Below, one piece after another: positions 10,356 through 21,200 of a stretch of DNA of 28,441 bases (positions within the stretch are counted from its first letter, which is position 1; every line of letters begins with the position of its first letter). Below the pieces are notes generated by a model. The model had not been told where the DNA came from. It saw only the letters and a program-made list of their open reading frames with translations, and did no database searches. A program made the position numbers and the translations under genes. Source of the stretch: Guyanagaster necrorhizus (taxonomy: Eukaryota; Basidiomycota; Agaricomycetes; Agaricales; Physalacriaceae); assembly GCF_019112545.1 (NCBI RefSeq), contig NW_025064968.1:1-28441 (forward strand), in the 5' to 3' direction.

Positions 10356-12871
10356 TGAGCAATTCCACTGGATCAGCCAAAGAACTTAGTGGTGTATCTC
10401 AAACAGCTGCTGGGTGGACTGATAGTATCTCTGTAGTTACATCTATATCTAAACTATCCATACATTTGAATATACTCCATTCCACTACTATGAGACCACT
10501 GAAAGAATCACCAAAACTGAAAACTCAACTGCCTATAGACTGAACAGAGGAAGTGACCTCTACTGGATAGCTTAAGCCTTTTGACATCAAATAGATCTGG
10601 CAGGCCATCAAAGATGCAAAGACAAAAGAGAAAGCCAAGGCAGTGCTCAAGAACTGAGTATATAAGATCTAAGCCAAAGAAGTAATTGATAAAATGATTG
10701 AAGGAATGAGAAAAGCTGAATGATGCTGAGCCCTAGAATGGCTTGATGAGCTTAGGAGACCTCAGAAGTACATTTGACAGCAGAAGACCTTAGGACAGGA
10801 CTTTACCACTAAGGTCCAGATTGAAACACTTATATCTTAAACCACACATGCAGTAACAGCTCTGATTAACAGTGGCTGTACCAGAAGCTCAATTAATCAT
10901 GCTTTTATCAACAAGCATGATCTACCCACTTAGGCTACAGCTGCTCCTATTCCTGTATATAATGCAGATGGCACTAAAAACTAAGCAGATTTGATTACCA
11001 AATTTATTGAATTACAATTAACCATTAGTGACCACTCAAAATAAATTGACCTAGTGGTTACTGACTTAGGGACTAAAGAAATATTCCTAAGTCATGACTG
11101 ATTGATTCAACATAATCTGCTCATCAATTGGAAGACTGGTTGAATCACTTTTGCTTGATGCTAATACTGCAAGATCCCATTTGAGTTATCAGATAAAGAT
11201 TCTGAGAATAGATGAGATAAAGAAATAGAAGATGGTGAAACTATCCTCACTATAGACATGCAACAAGTGATACACATTCAGACTATATATCACACTAATG
11301 ACCTAACTATAAAGACTAATGTGGGAAAGGAGTAGAAGACATTTAAGGAGATGATACCTGAATGGGCCTGAAACTATCAGGACCTATTCAGCAGGAAAAG
11401 CTTTGATGAACTACCAGAGCCAAAACTATGAGATCATGCAATTGAATTGATCTCAAATGTGAATGCCAATCTAGACTGTAAAACATACTCACTCAGAAAT
11501 CTGGAACAGTAGGAACTTGACAAGTTCCTGGACAAGAATCTTTTCAGTGAGTGAATTCAACCTTCCAAGTCACCTATAACCTTCCTCTTCTTCTTTGTCA
11601 AGAAGAAAGGCAGGAAACTCTGACCTGTCTAGGACTATCAAAAACTAAATGAGATAATGATTAAAAATCATTATCTCCTTCCACTGATTTCAGAACTCAT
11701 GGATAAGTTATGAGAGGTATGATACTATACCAAACTGTATTTCAGATGGGAGTATAACAATATCTGAATCAAAAAGAGCAATGAGTGAAAAGTGGCCTTC
11801 TGAACTAATCACAGACTGTTTAAGCTAATAGTTATGTTCTTCAGCCTCATCATTCCTCTGCTATTTTTCAGTGGATGATGAACAATATATTCAAGAACCT
11901 CATCATCACTAGCAAAGTAACAATCTATCTGAACAACATCCTCATTATGTCCAAAGACCACAAAGAGCATTGACAACTGGTTTGACAAGTACTTGAACTG
12001 ATGAGAAAACACAAGCTCTTTCTTAAGGTAGAGAAATGTGAATTCAAGGTGCTGAAAATGGAGTATCTCAGAGTGATCATCAGTAAAGAAAGTATTCAGA
12101 TGGATCTGATAAAAGTAGCAGGAGTGACAAAATGACTGGTACTAACAAAGAAGTTACAATTTTTTTTGGGATTTACTAATTTCTATCACTGGTTCATTTA
12201 AAAATACAGCAAAATCATCCAACCAATGACACAGCTAACTGGAAATGCCCTTTGGAATTGAGGACACTCTCAACAGGCTGCATTTGATGACCTCAAGTGA
12301 CAGCTCACTAAGAATGTAGTTTTTACAATTCTAACACAGGAAGGGCAATTCAGGGTCAAAGCTGACTTAAGCAAGAGAGCAATTAGTGTCATACTCTCTC
12401 AGGAGTAGGATGGGAGATGGTGACTGGTGGCTTTCCTTTTCAAAGCATTGACCATCACTGAATGCAATTATAAAATCTATGATAAGAAGCTTCTGGCAAT
12501 CATACTTGCCTTTGCAGAATAGTGACACTATCTGATTGGTGTGACTCAGACCTTCAAAATTTAGACCAATCATCAAAACCTCTAGTATTTCTGGCTTCTC
12601 TAAAAGCTCAATTGATGGCAAGCATGTTGGGTCACAGAACTTTTTGAATACAACTATATGCTACATCATAAAGCCAGAGCTGCAAACAAAAAGGTGAATT
12701 TACTTAGCTGATGGGCAGATCATGATCAAGAGGATGATGATAATAAAGAGATGGTATTATTAAAGCCTGAACATTTCTAGGCAATAATAATGCTGACAGA
12801 GAAGGAAATTCATGAATAGATTAAGAGTGCAATACAGAACACCAGTCAATAGGACTAGTAAGTGGCCTCAT
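10355..12871 (+). pseudogene. pol: R2 pol: protease to integrase N-terminus, dead
   Basis: Aligns with R1 pol in order: the linker from GTGAGC at 10355, protease, RT, RNase H and the first part of integrase. The catalytic residues are lost. The protease reads NSG (10868-10876, Asp to Asn). The first RT aspartate (LD in R1) is Tyr at 11738-11740. The RT YLDD box is YLNN (11926-11937). A one-base deletion near 11848, within the [11 protein letters not shown] region, moves the frame; the YLNN box reads in the new frame. Stops of all three kinds are common. It stops at 12871, where R4 begins. Confidence 0.88.
12867..12871. repeat. Putative target-site duplication of R4, CTCAT
   Basis: The five bases of R2 directly before the R4 LTR end (TGTTA at 12872-12876). 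The second copy would lie off the window to the right, at the far end of R4, so this is a prediction from the 5-bp duplication seen for element B. Confidence 0.4.
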
Positions 12872-13351
12872 TGTTAGATCCAAGCTTCATATAATTGTAA
12901 ACACATGATAAACTGATATCACTTTGCACTTCAAGTGGAATGTCAGAGTTCATTGATGTGAATATTGATCAGTGTGATTGCAAGGCCTTAGAAGAGGCTT
13001 GAGAATAGAATGGTATGAAGATAAACTTTAGCTTGAAGCTGGAGTTTACCAGCAAGAGTGAGCTATCTTATATACTGTACAAGTCCAGGTTAATTATACT
13101 ACTTCCTATTGTACATTGTCAAGTCCTTTATGCCCATTGTTCTTAGGTGTCACTACTGTACACAAAAGGTCTATTGTGCATCATTGGGCAGCATTGTCAT
13201 GTCTAAATATAATGACTGATCAGACTTGTTGTGCTGATTAAGCCTGTCTCACAGTCCTAAGCACTTGGTTTGATGCTCTGACTAAGCATAAATAGAGGTT
13301 AATCCATAGAAAATGAATAAGAAGAGAATAAGAAAAGAAAAAATCATAATA
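12872..13351 (-). repeat. R4 3' LTR, 480 bp
   Basis: On the minus strand it begins TATTATG at 13351, where R1 has TGTTACG, so the canonical TG end has decayed to TA. It ends ATCTAACA at 12872. The bases before the LTR end resemble those of R1 (GCTTGGATCTAACA against GCTTGAGCCTAACA). Upstream lies GGAGGTAA, the worn polypurine region. Confidence 0.88.
13021..13074 (-). promoter_or_regulatory. R4 LTR core promoter: TATATAAG plus 13-bp block
   Basis: On the minus strand TATATAAG (13074-13067) is followed by AGCTAAAGTTTAT (13033-13021), the block shared with R1, R3 and R5 at the same distance. Confidence 0.5.
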
Positions 13352-13384
13352 TTACCTCCTCCTTAAAACCATCATCCTGATGGC

Positions 13385-14606
13385 TTAATTAAGGGGTATT
13401 TTATAGTCTCATATAGCTTCTACAGCATTCATTTGTTTTTCATTTACCCACTGGTTAGATTCAGGTCTGTAGCCCTTCCAACTGATCAGATAGTTGACTA
13501 TAGTTGTTGTTCCACTGCCATGTGCTTTGACTTTATATAGCTTGTGATTTAATACTTGATCAATTTTATAATATTCTTTGTCATTGATTAGATTTAGTGG
13601 TGATAGTGGTGGATGTTCTTGATTTAGGAATCCAGATATGATATAAGGTGTTAGAAGTGATTTGTTGAAAACATCATAGATCCTCCAATGATTAGAGAGA
13701 TGGAGGCAGTATGCTAAGGCCTCCACCTTAGTAAGAATTGGGAAGAAGCCTGTTTGTTTGTCATCCAGCTTCTATTTTAGATGAGAAAGATGGAGGTTGC
13801 TGGTATCAAGCTAGACCTTGTCATTAATGGAGTACAAGTGGGCTGATTGACAATGAGTGTTATAGTGTGTCTTCATTGATTTTGCAGCCTTTTATAATGC
13901 TGTGTATGTTTTGTTATGGATTCTCACCATAGTTTTGGTGAAATCAGAAGATGCCAGAATTGTCATATGAGAGTGTGTTGTTTCTGCTATATGTGGATGT
14001 CACCTATAGTTGATAAAGAACAGTGTCTTGCCAGTTGCTAAATAAACACAATTGTTATATTGGAAAGCTGCAAGAGCCAGCTATTTCACTCAGTCATCCT
14101 GTCAGTAGTTAATAAAGAGGTGGAGATATTTTTTCACCTCTTGATTAACCCTCTCTGTCTATCTATCGGTTTGTGGATGGTATGCCATTGAGGCATTTCA
14201 ATGGATGTTTAGGAGTTTGTATAAGTCATCCAGAAATTTGAAGATGAATTAAGGCCTCTGGTCTGAAATGACTGTCTGCAGCATTCCATATTTGATGTAG
14301 ACTTCATCTCATAGGATTTTTATCTATTTTTCTGATGTTAGTTCAGTAGAACAGGTGATCAGAATGATCACTTTAGAGAATTGATTGACTATGATGATGA
14401 TAGCATTATAACTATTACAGTCAGAAAGTCTGGTGATCATATTGACTGAGATATAGGTTCAGGGCATTGATGGGATCTCATTAGAATATAGAGATGCAGC
14501 TTTAGCTTGTGTTGTGGCCTTCTCTCACTGATATATTTCACATCTCTTAACATAGCATTCAATGTCTTATCCCATCTTAAGCCACTAGTATTCCCAGAGG
14601 ACTAAC
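13385..14606 (-). pseudogene. pol: R4 pol, integrase and chromodomain remnant
   Basis: On the minus strand this begins inside the integrase zinc-finger domain (the EYWWPKMG region of R1) and ends at TAA 13387-13385. The first integrase aspartate is now Asn (14443-14441). The second Asp (SDQRP) and the Glu (QTERVNQEV) remain. The C-terminal domain and chromodomain are the best preserved part: 13409-13726 is open, with the core NYLISWKGYRPESNQWV. Many stops precede it (TGA, TAG and TAA). It ends 33 bases before the LTR, as in R1. Confidence 0.88.
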
Positions 14607-15125
14607 TGTTATGATTTTTCCTATTTTCTTTCTTTTTTCCTGTGGAGATGACCTCTATCTTTGCTTAGTCAGGGCACTTAAGCTAGTGCTTAGGACTGTG
14701 GGAATGCTTAGCTCAGCAACCCAGTCAGTCATCATCTTATCACACTGCTGTGTGCTGTGAAGGGAGAGACAATGCTCCTTTTATTCCCAAATAGCAGTGC
14801 AGCAGTAACAACACAACAGCAGGACAACAGCTTTTGTGGAGAGCCTGGCAACAGCAGGAGTAACAGCTCTATGATAGACAATATCTTTTGTGAACTTCTA
14901 TTAATAGTTAGATAACAGAACAGTATTTAAGTAGCACCATTTTCACTGTAGTAGCTCCAGTGTTAAGCTAAAGTTTATTCTTCACCATCTACTCTCAAGC
15001 TCAAGCTTCTTGCACCTTGAACCACTATCACTATTAACTTTGTGAACTCAGTCAGTCTAACCCAAAGTGCAAGGTTCTGAACTGTTTATTACATGTTGAT
15101 AATCATATGGGATTTGGGCTTAACA
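14607..15125 (+). repeat. R3 5' LTR, 519 bp
   Basis: TGTTATG start and TTAACA end, identical to the R5 LTR on the other strand. I found no CpG in the 519 bases. TATTTAA lies at 14924-14930 and the 13-bp block at 14966-14978. The bases just before it (CTAAC, 14602-14606) are the likely target-site copy. Confidence 0.92.
14924..14978 (+). promoter_or_regulatory. R3 LTR core promoter: TATTTAA plus 13-bp block
   Basis: TATTTAA (14924-14930) with AGCTAAAGTTTAT 42 bases on, the arrangement found in all four LTRs of this family in the window. Confidence 0.5.
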
Positions 15126-15180
15126 ATTAGCTTAATGCTTATCATTCCCTTTCTCAAGCCCAATTGTGCTGAGGAACTGA

Positions 15181-15426
15181 ATGCTCCCTGCCCTTAACTC
15201 TTCTGATCCAAACTTTACCCATGAGTTCTTTGAACTCTTGGCTTCTATCATAGGAATCTTGATCAGTTTATTGATGATCATACAGCTATGCTGTGGACAC
15301 CAATCGATCATAGCTTGGACAATTAGGCACTATCACAAATTCCAATGCATTCAAACCATACTCTGCAATGTCACACCAGACCTCCCCCTCCATGACATCC
15401 CTGCCTCTGCCCAACAGTCCTTCTGA
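15181..15426 (+). CDS. Small leader ORF of R3 with a hydrophobic segment
   Basis: An 81-codon ORF starting 56 bases after the LTR, identical to the one in R5. A run of about 25 hydrophobic residues follows residue 17, a possible membrane span. It overlaps the start of gag (15368) in another frame. No family recognised. It could be a chance ORF. Confidence 0.25.
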   Translation: MLPALNSSDPNFTHEFFELLASIIGILISLLMIIQLCCGHQSIIAWTIRHYHKFQCIQTILCNVTPDLPLHDIPASAQQSF

Positions 15427-15949
15427 CCCACAGAAGGAACAGACCCTGAAGATGTCTCTGGGAGCTCAACTCAGGAACATCTTAGGGAAAAAGAGGAGCA
15501 GCATCAGCAGCATACATACTCCTTGTGACCCCTATCTGCAATCATCTGAGACTCTGGAAACCCTTGGGCTACAGGGTTTTGATGACCCTGATCTGACACT
15601 CCTATTCCATCTCCCGAGCATAGTATCCCAGCAACAAGAACAACAAGCTCCGTCTCTAGCACTGGCATTGAGCACTGTGCTAGAGACTTCTTGAATGCCT
15701 CATGGATGGCTCAAGGAACTATAGATTCTAGGGGCCATGAATCCTGAAGACCAACATTAGCATGAAGCAGAAGTACTAACCATAAGACAGAGGTTGATAA
15801 TGACCCCTACTGGAACAATGACAGCAATGAGCATCATGCAGTTAGTGGTAATACTAGCAGAACAGAAAGTGTATGAACAGTTCCAACAGGAACACAACCA
15901 ACTCTGATCTCCCCTTTGGTCCTCTTCAGAGAGGACCAAATTCGATGTG
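15368..15949 (+). pseudogene. gag: R3 gag, first part (upstream of element B)
   Basis: ATG at 15368, 242 bases after the LTR, opens a 108-codon frame ending in TGA at 15692-15694, where R5 has TGG. The frame continues with further stops to the ATGTG target of B. A Gln- and Glu-rich patch near 15850-15900 resembles the Gln-rich helical part of R1 gag (about 270-310). The protein is Ser/Pro/Gln-rich without a known motif. It resumes at 23994. Confidence 0.75.
15945..15949. repeat. Target-site duplication of element B, left copy ATGTG
   Basis: ATGTG directly before the 5' LTR (TGTTA at 15950) and again directly after the 3' LTR (23989-23993). This is a perfect 5-bp duplication as made by Ty3/gypsy integrases. 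Confidence 0.93.
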
Positions 15950-16441
15950 TGTTACACACATGCCGCCGGCCTCCATGTCACCTCAACCAACCGTGAATCC
16001 AATCACACCACCCATCGGACTCCGACCGCTTCCTATTACCTACTAATTTCATTTCACCAGTATCATTTCACATCCATATTTCACATTGTAATATCTAGAC
16101 CCCGAACTCGGTAACGAATACCGACACTGGAACCCAATAGAACCTGACTCGGAATTAGCTACCATTAGTATATAAAGCCATGTACATCATCATAGCTACT
16201 CAGTTCGAATATCAACTTGGATAAGCCATCTACACTTCGTACTCACTCCTCCCTATCTCATCTGTCGGATTCCGCTCCGAAGGATACTCCTGTTCACTTC
16301 TCTGACAGAACTCTGTTCTGTCCATCCAGATCCTTGGGCTTCGACTCAAGGGTGACATTGCCAATAGCTTCGTCAACACCCATGCACTCTGCCGGACTCC
16401 GCGTGTGCACTCAAGCCCACTCAATTGGCATGTTTCTAACA
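15950..16441 (+). repeat. Element B 5' LTR, 492 bp
   Basis: TGTTACACAC start, TTCTAACA end. A TATATAAA box lies at 16169-16176, 219 bases from the LTR start, exactly as in the 3' LTR. No indel separates it from the 3' LTR. The start is CA where the 3' LTR has TG, both derivable from CG. Confidence 0.95.
16169..16176 (+). promoter_or_regulatory. TATA box of element B 5' LTR
   Basis: TATATAAA, followed by a stretch that would hold the transcript start. The 3' LTR has the same box at 23716-23723. Confidence 0.6.
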
Positions 16442-16480
16442 GTATATTCAAACTCAAACCCTTGAGTCGAAAATTTTATC

Positions 16481-17654
16481 ATGTCCACCACATTTACCGA
16501 ACCCACAGAGACCGATCCTGAACAAAGGCAGCCCACCCATCCAAACATGTTTTCCATGGAAGACATCCCGGCATCTGCCTCAAAGGAACAACCAGGCCTG
16601 TTCAGATCAGCCTCCAGTGGGGGACAACCTTCTCATAGGGAAACCTACAATCACTCTAGCTTCACTGCCCACCAACCTAATTACGACGATTCCCCTAACC
16701 CTTTCGACGCCACCAGCATCCCAACCAATGGGGCCTGACAGGCCAGCCTGATGTATGGTGCCTGAACCGACCCCCCAATAGACCTCTTATCCCTGGGCAA
16801 CAACCATGGGAATCCAGACAGCCCAGACTCAGAGGGCAGAGATGAAGACACCCCTACTCATACTCCCATCTGACGGGAACCGGCTGGCAATCCACCAAAC
16901 CCTTTTCCAGGTGGACCAGGAGGACCAGATGATCCCAATGGCCCAGGCAGCACCGACGGCCCCACAGGAAGTAACAATCCAAACCAGCAGGACATGTTCC
17001 TAGAATTCATAAACCTGTTACGAGGAGTCTCTGCCTCCCTCAACAACCCTAAACCAGCCACTGTCCATACCAAGGTCAAGGAACCAGAACTATTTGATGG
17101 CTCTGACCCTCACAAACTGAAGGCTTTCATTGTCTCCCTTCAGTTGAACTTCAACGACAGACTTACCGTGTTTGCAACGGACACTAACAAAGTTAACTAT
17201 GCCATTTCATTCCTGGCCGGCACCGCGCTCAACTGGTTCGAACCAGACATTCTTAACCCCAATCCGCGGAATCCATCAGCCTGGCAATTCTCCTATGCAG
17301 CCTTCTTAGATGAGCTTCATAGCAACTTCGGCCTCTTTGATGCTATTGGAGATGCTGAAGATGCATTAGAACACCTTCGGATGCACGATGGTGATTGGAT
17401 CATGAAGTATATGGTCCAATTCAACCAGTATGCTTCACAAATTGGGTACGGAGATAACTCCCTCTGCCATGCCTTTTACCATGGCCTCTGCATCCATATC
17501 AAGGATGACATGGCACACCATGGGAAGCCAAACAACCTTCGTGATATGTGCTTCCTTGCCCAAGAACTTGATGCTCGCTACTGGACCCGGAAGACCGAAA
17601 TTGCCCGTGAAAACCGGGACAATAAATTCCCCAACCCCAAATCCAAGGGGTCTA
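16481..17654 (+). pseudogene. gag: Element B gag, three TGA stops, cut by N gap
   Basis: ATG at 16481, 39 bases after the LTR. The frame continues to the gap with TGA at 16736, 16763 and 16871. After a Pro/Gly/Asp-rich stretch (about 16880-16985) comes a typical Ty3/gypsy capsid core from 17075: KEPELFDGSDPHKLKAF, then ISFLAGTALNWFEPDIL, then LRMHDGDWIMKYMVQFNQYA. The nucleocapsid zinc knuckle, if present, is lost in the Ns. Codons from 16994 to 17654 are uninterrupted, so the core is well preserved. The protein forms the particle shell. Confidence 0.9.
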
Positions 17655-18269
17655 NNNNNNNNNNNNNNNNNNNNNNNNNNNNNNNNNNNNNNNNNNNNNN
17701 NNNNNNNNNNNNNNNNNNNNNNNNNNNNNNNNNNNNNNNNNNNNNNNNNNNNNNNNNNNNNNNNNNNNNNNNNNNNNNNNNNNNNNNNNNNNNNNNNNNN
17801 NNNNNNNNNNNNNNNNNNNNNNNNNNNNNNNNNNNNNNNNNNNNNNNNNNNNNNNNNNNNNNNNNNNNNNNNNNNNNNNNNNNNNNNNNNNNNNNNNNNN
17901 NNNNNNNNNNNNNNNNNNNNNNNNNNNNNNNNNNNNNNNNNNNNNNNNNNNNNNNNNNNNNNNNNNNNNNNNNNNNNNNNNNNNNNNNNNNNNNNNNNNN
18001 NNNNNNNNNNNNNNNNNNNNNNNNNNNNNNNNNNNNNNNNNNNNNNNNNNNNNNNNNNNNNNNNNNNNNNNNNNNNNNNNNNNNNNNNNNNNNNNNNNNN
18101 NNNNNNNNNNNNNNNNNNNNNNNNNNNNNNNNNNNNNNNNNNNNNNNNNNNNNNNNNNNNNNNNNNNNNNNNNNNNNNNNNNNNNNNNNNNNNNNNNNNN
18201 NNNNNNNNNNNNNNNNNNNNNNNNNNNNNNNNNNNNNNNNNNNNNNNNNNNNNNNNNNNNNNNNNNNNN
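17655..18269. other. Assembly gap (615 Ns)
   Basis: A run of N between gag and protease of element B. Gag before it and pol after it read in different frames, so the gag-pol junction type of B cannot be seen. Any reading frame drawn across it is meaningless. The stated length may not be the true one. Confidence 0.99.
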
Positions 18270-21200
18270 GACTTCTATGTCACTCCTCTGGATTCGTCTT
18301 GCAATCTTGTCCTAGGATACAACTGGCTCTCCCGCTACAATCCACTGATTGACTGGGCTGAGAACAGTATCATTTTCCATTCAAGCTACCAGGACCCCAC
18401 TCCAACCAATTCTGCAGCCTCCACTGCATCCCAAGGACTTCCGTGCCCATAGGACAACAGTCCATTTTTTTCTGAGCCTTCCAGCTCAAATCCGGGACTT
18501 CCGTGCCCACAGAACAACAGTCCACCCCTTTCCGAGCCTTCCAGCTCAATTTCGGGACTTCCGTGCCCATCGGACTCTATCAGTCCAACTCCTGAGGCTT
18601 CACCCCATTCTAAGTCCACATCGGGTAACCAGCGGACTTCATTCCCATATGAACCCATCTACTCCTATCCTTCCTCAGAATCTTTTACTATGAAAGCACA
18701 CCCAAAGATCTCCATCATATCCGCTGCCGCATTCATCCGAGCCAGTGCAGAAGAAGGCACCCAGCAGTTCACACTGCAGCCTTCTTTGCCTAATATTGGA
18801 GCCAAAGCCGCATCTGTGGAACTAGCAGATCTTTCATCAGTGCCAGTAGAGTACCATGATTTTGCAGATGTCTTCAGCGATACCCTCTCCAAAAAACTAT
18901 CTGAACACAGACCGTACAACCTCAAAATCAACCTTGAGGAAGGGACATCCCCACCACTTGGACCCATTTATTCTCTCTCAGAATCTGAACTCAAAGCTCT
19001 ATGAGAGTTTATTGATGATAATCTGCACAATGGGTTCATTACTCCGTCCTGCTCTCCACACAGGGCTCCAGTTCTATTCATCAAGAAAAAGACTGGTGAA
19101 CTCTGACTTTGCATCGACTACCGTGGCCTAAACAAAATCTCCAAGAAAGATCGCTACCCTCTCCCCCTCATTTCTGATCTCCTCGACTCTGCCCGCTCCG
19201 CGCGCATCTACACTAAGCTCGACCTTCAGCATGCCTACCATCTGGTTCACATAGCTAAGGGGGATGAATGGAAAACAGCCTTCTGGACCCGTTACGGTTC
19301 CTTCGAATGGCATGTCATGCCCTTTGGCCTCACAAATGCTCCAGCGGCATTCCAACGATTTGTGAACGATATATTCTCAGACATGCTCAACATATCAGTA
19401 GTAGTCTACCTCGACGACATCCTCATATATTCCGACAACCCGGAAGATCACCAGAAACATGTTTATGAGATCCTATGCAGGCTTAGAGCTAATGGACTCT
19501 ACTGCAAAGGTTCCAAATGCAAAACCAACCGGGACTCCATGGAGTACCTAGGCTACATCCTATCACCTGAAGGACTTCGCATGTCTGAAGAAAAAGTCAA
19601 GGCGATTGTTGACTGGCCAGTGCCGCGAAAAGTCAAGGACATCCAATCCTTCCTTGGCTTTGCCAACTTCTACCGTCGCTTCATACACAGATATAGCGAC
19701 ATCGTCATCCCCCTTACATGACTCACCCGCAAGGGAACCCCATGGAAATTTGACGACAAATGCTTGGCCACCTTCAATGAGTTGAAACAGACCTTTACAC
19801 ACGCCCCCATCCTTACCCACTGGGTCCCCGATCGAAAGATAGTGGTGGAAACCGACGCCTCCGACTATGCAATTGCAGCTATTCTCTCCATCTATCTTGA
19901 AGATGGCAAAATTCACCTTATCGCTTTCTGCTCCCAGAGCCTTCACAATGCTGAACTCAACTATGACACCCATGACAAAGAGCTTCTAGCCATTTTTGAA
20001 GCCTTTAAACATTGGCGGCACTACCTTGAAGGCTCTGTGGACTTGATTGATGTCGTAACAGACCACAAGAACCTTGAATACTTCACCACCACTAAGATTC
20101 TAACCCACCGACAGGTCTGCTGGTCTGAATACCTATCCCAGTTCAACCTAGTAATTCGGTTCCACCCTGGAAAACTTGGTGGGAAACCGGATGTGCTCAC
20201 TAGACGATGGGACGTCTACCCTAAAGAGGGGGATAGCCAACATGCCCAAATCAACCTGCACAATTTCCGACCCGTGTTCACCCAAGAACAACTCTCTGTG
20301 TCACTCCAAGCAATCTATCTCGAAGGCCCCACCCTACGGGCTAGTGCCATCATGGATATCGACAAACTCCACACCAATATCAGACAAGCACAATTCTCTG
20401 ATGCTATGTCCTCCAACGGCCTCCACCAGGCCAAGGCCGCCTCCGAATCCTCTCTCTCTCAATGGTCCATTGACAAATCCAACATCCTTCGCTTTGAAGG
20501 CCGCATCCACGTCCCAGACTCTGATGATCTCCATCTCTGTATACTACAGAATAATCATGACCACATCTTGGCAGGTCACTTTAGTCAAAACCAGACATTA
20601 GAACTAGTCCGGTGGAACTACACCTGGCCAAAGATGCGTGAATATGTCTGACACTATGTTAAGTCCTGCACAGTTTGTGGGTGCAACAAGGCACCCAGAC
20701 ACCGCCCCTATGGATTACTGAAACCTCTGCCAGTTCCCGAACGGCCATGGGATTCCATTTCCATGGACTTCATTGAACAACTACTGGACTCCAACAGATT
20801 CACTGCCATCTTAGTAGTCATAGACTGAGCTAGCAAGCAAGCCATCTTCATTCCCACTCATAACACCATCAACTCCATGGAGCTCGCCCAACTTTTCCTT
20901 ATCCACATATTCTCCAAACATGGGGTACCCAGTCACATCACATCTGACCGCAGCTCCGAATTCGTCTCCTAATTTACTCATGCCTTAGCCATGGCCCTTG
21001 ACATAGAACTCCACCTTACCTCTAGTTATCATCTGGAGGCTGACGGCCAAACTGAATGAGCAAACCAAACTCTGGAACAATACATCTGCATCTACTGCTC
21101 CTACCAGCAGAACAACTGGGACACCCTCTTACTCATTGCTGAATTCGCCTACAATAATGCTTCTAACGTGTCCACTGGAATTTCCCCATTCTTTGCTAAC

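Larger units (their letters stand above)
8182..12871 (+). mobile_element. R2: decayed gypsy element, both ends off window
   Basis: A plus-strand gag-pol body that starts in mid-gag (8194 corresponds to about 555 in R1, sharing AAGCCATTC) and ends in the N-terminal part of integrase (about 5200 in R1). R5 interrupts it on the left and R4 on the right, so its LTRs should lie beyond those elements. It is the host of both and therefore older than either. CpGs are nearly absent and stops of all three kinds are frequent. Confidence 0.85.
12872..14606 (-). mobile_element. R4: 3' end of a minus-strand gypsy element
   Basis: On the minus strand this runs from mid-integrase (14606) through the chromodomain to a complete 3' LTR (13351 to 12872). 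It is inserted into R2 at 12871 and is itself cut at 14606/14607 by the 5' LTR of R3. The rest of R4 should resume beyond the 3' LTR of R3, off the window. Its LTR resembles that of R1 more than that of R3. Confidence 0.85.
14607..15708 (+). repeat. Right arm of 1,102-bp near-perfect inverted repeat
   Basis: Partner of 7080-8181. The arms are separated by 6,425 bp (R2 and R4). The single mismatch (15694, A) turns a TGG codon into TGA in R3 gag. Confidence 0.93.

Noticed and set aside
7080..15708. A giant DNA transposon or foldback element with 1.1-kb terminal inverted repeats
   Set aside because: The repeat arms begin with a complete LTR followed by the start of gag, pointing outward. The interior is two oppositely oriented gypsy fragments with no transposase. 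Nested insertion explains it.
16442..16480. tRNA primer-binding site after the element B 5' LTR
   Set aside because: I could not match the bases after 16441 to the 3' end of a known tRNA with confidence. Some chromoviruses self-prime, so I leave it unassigned.
16994..18452. Long open frames running across the gap in element B
   Set aside because: They pass through 615 Ns, which cannot contain stops by definition. Only the parts before 17655 and after 18269 are evidence.
18370..18658. Minus-strand ORFs over the 60-bp repeat
   Set aside because: The repeated translation is just the tandem repeat read backwards, opposite a clear pol frame.
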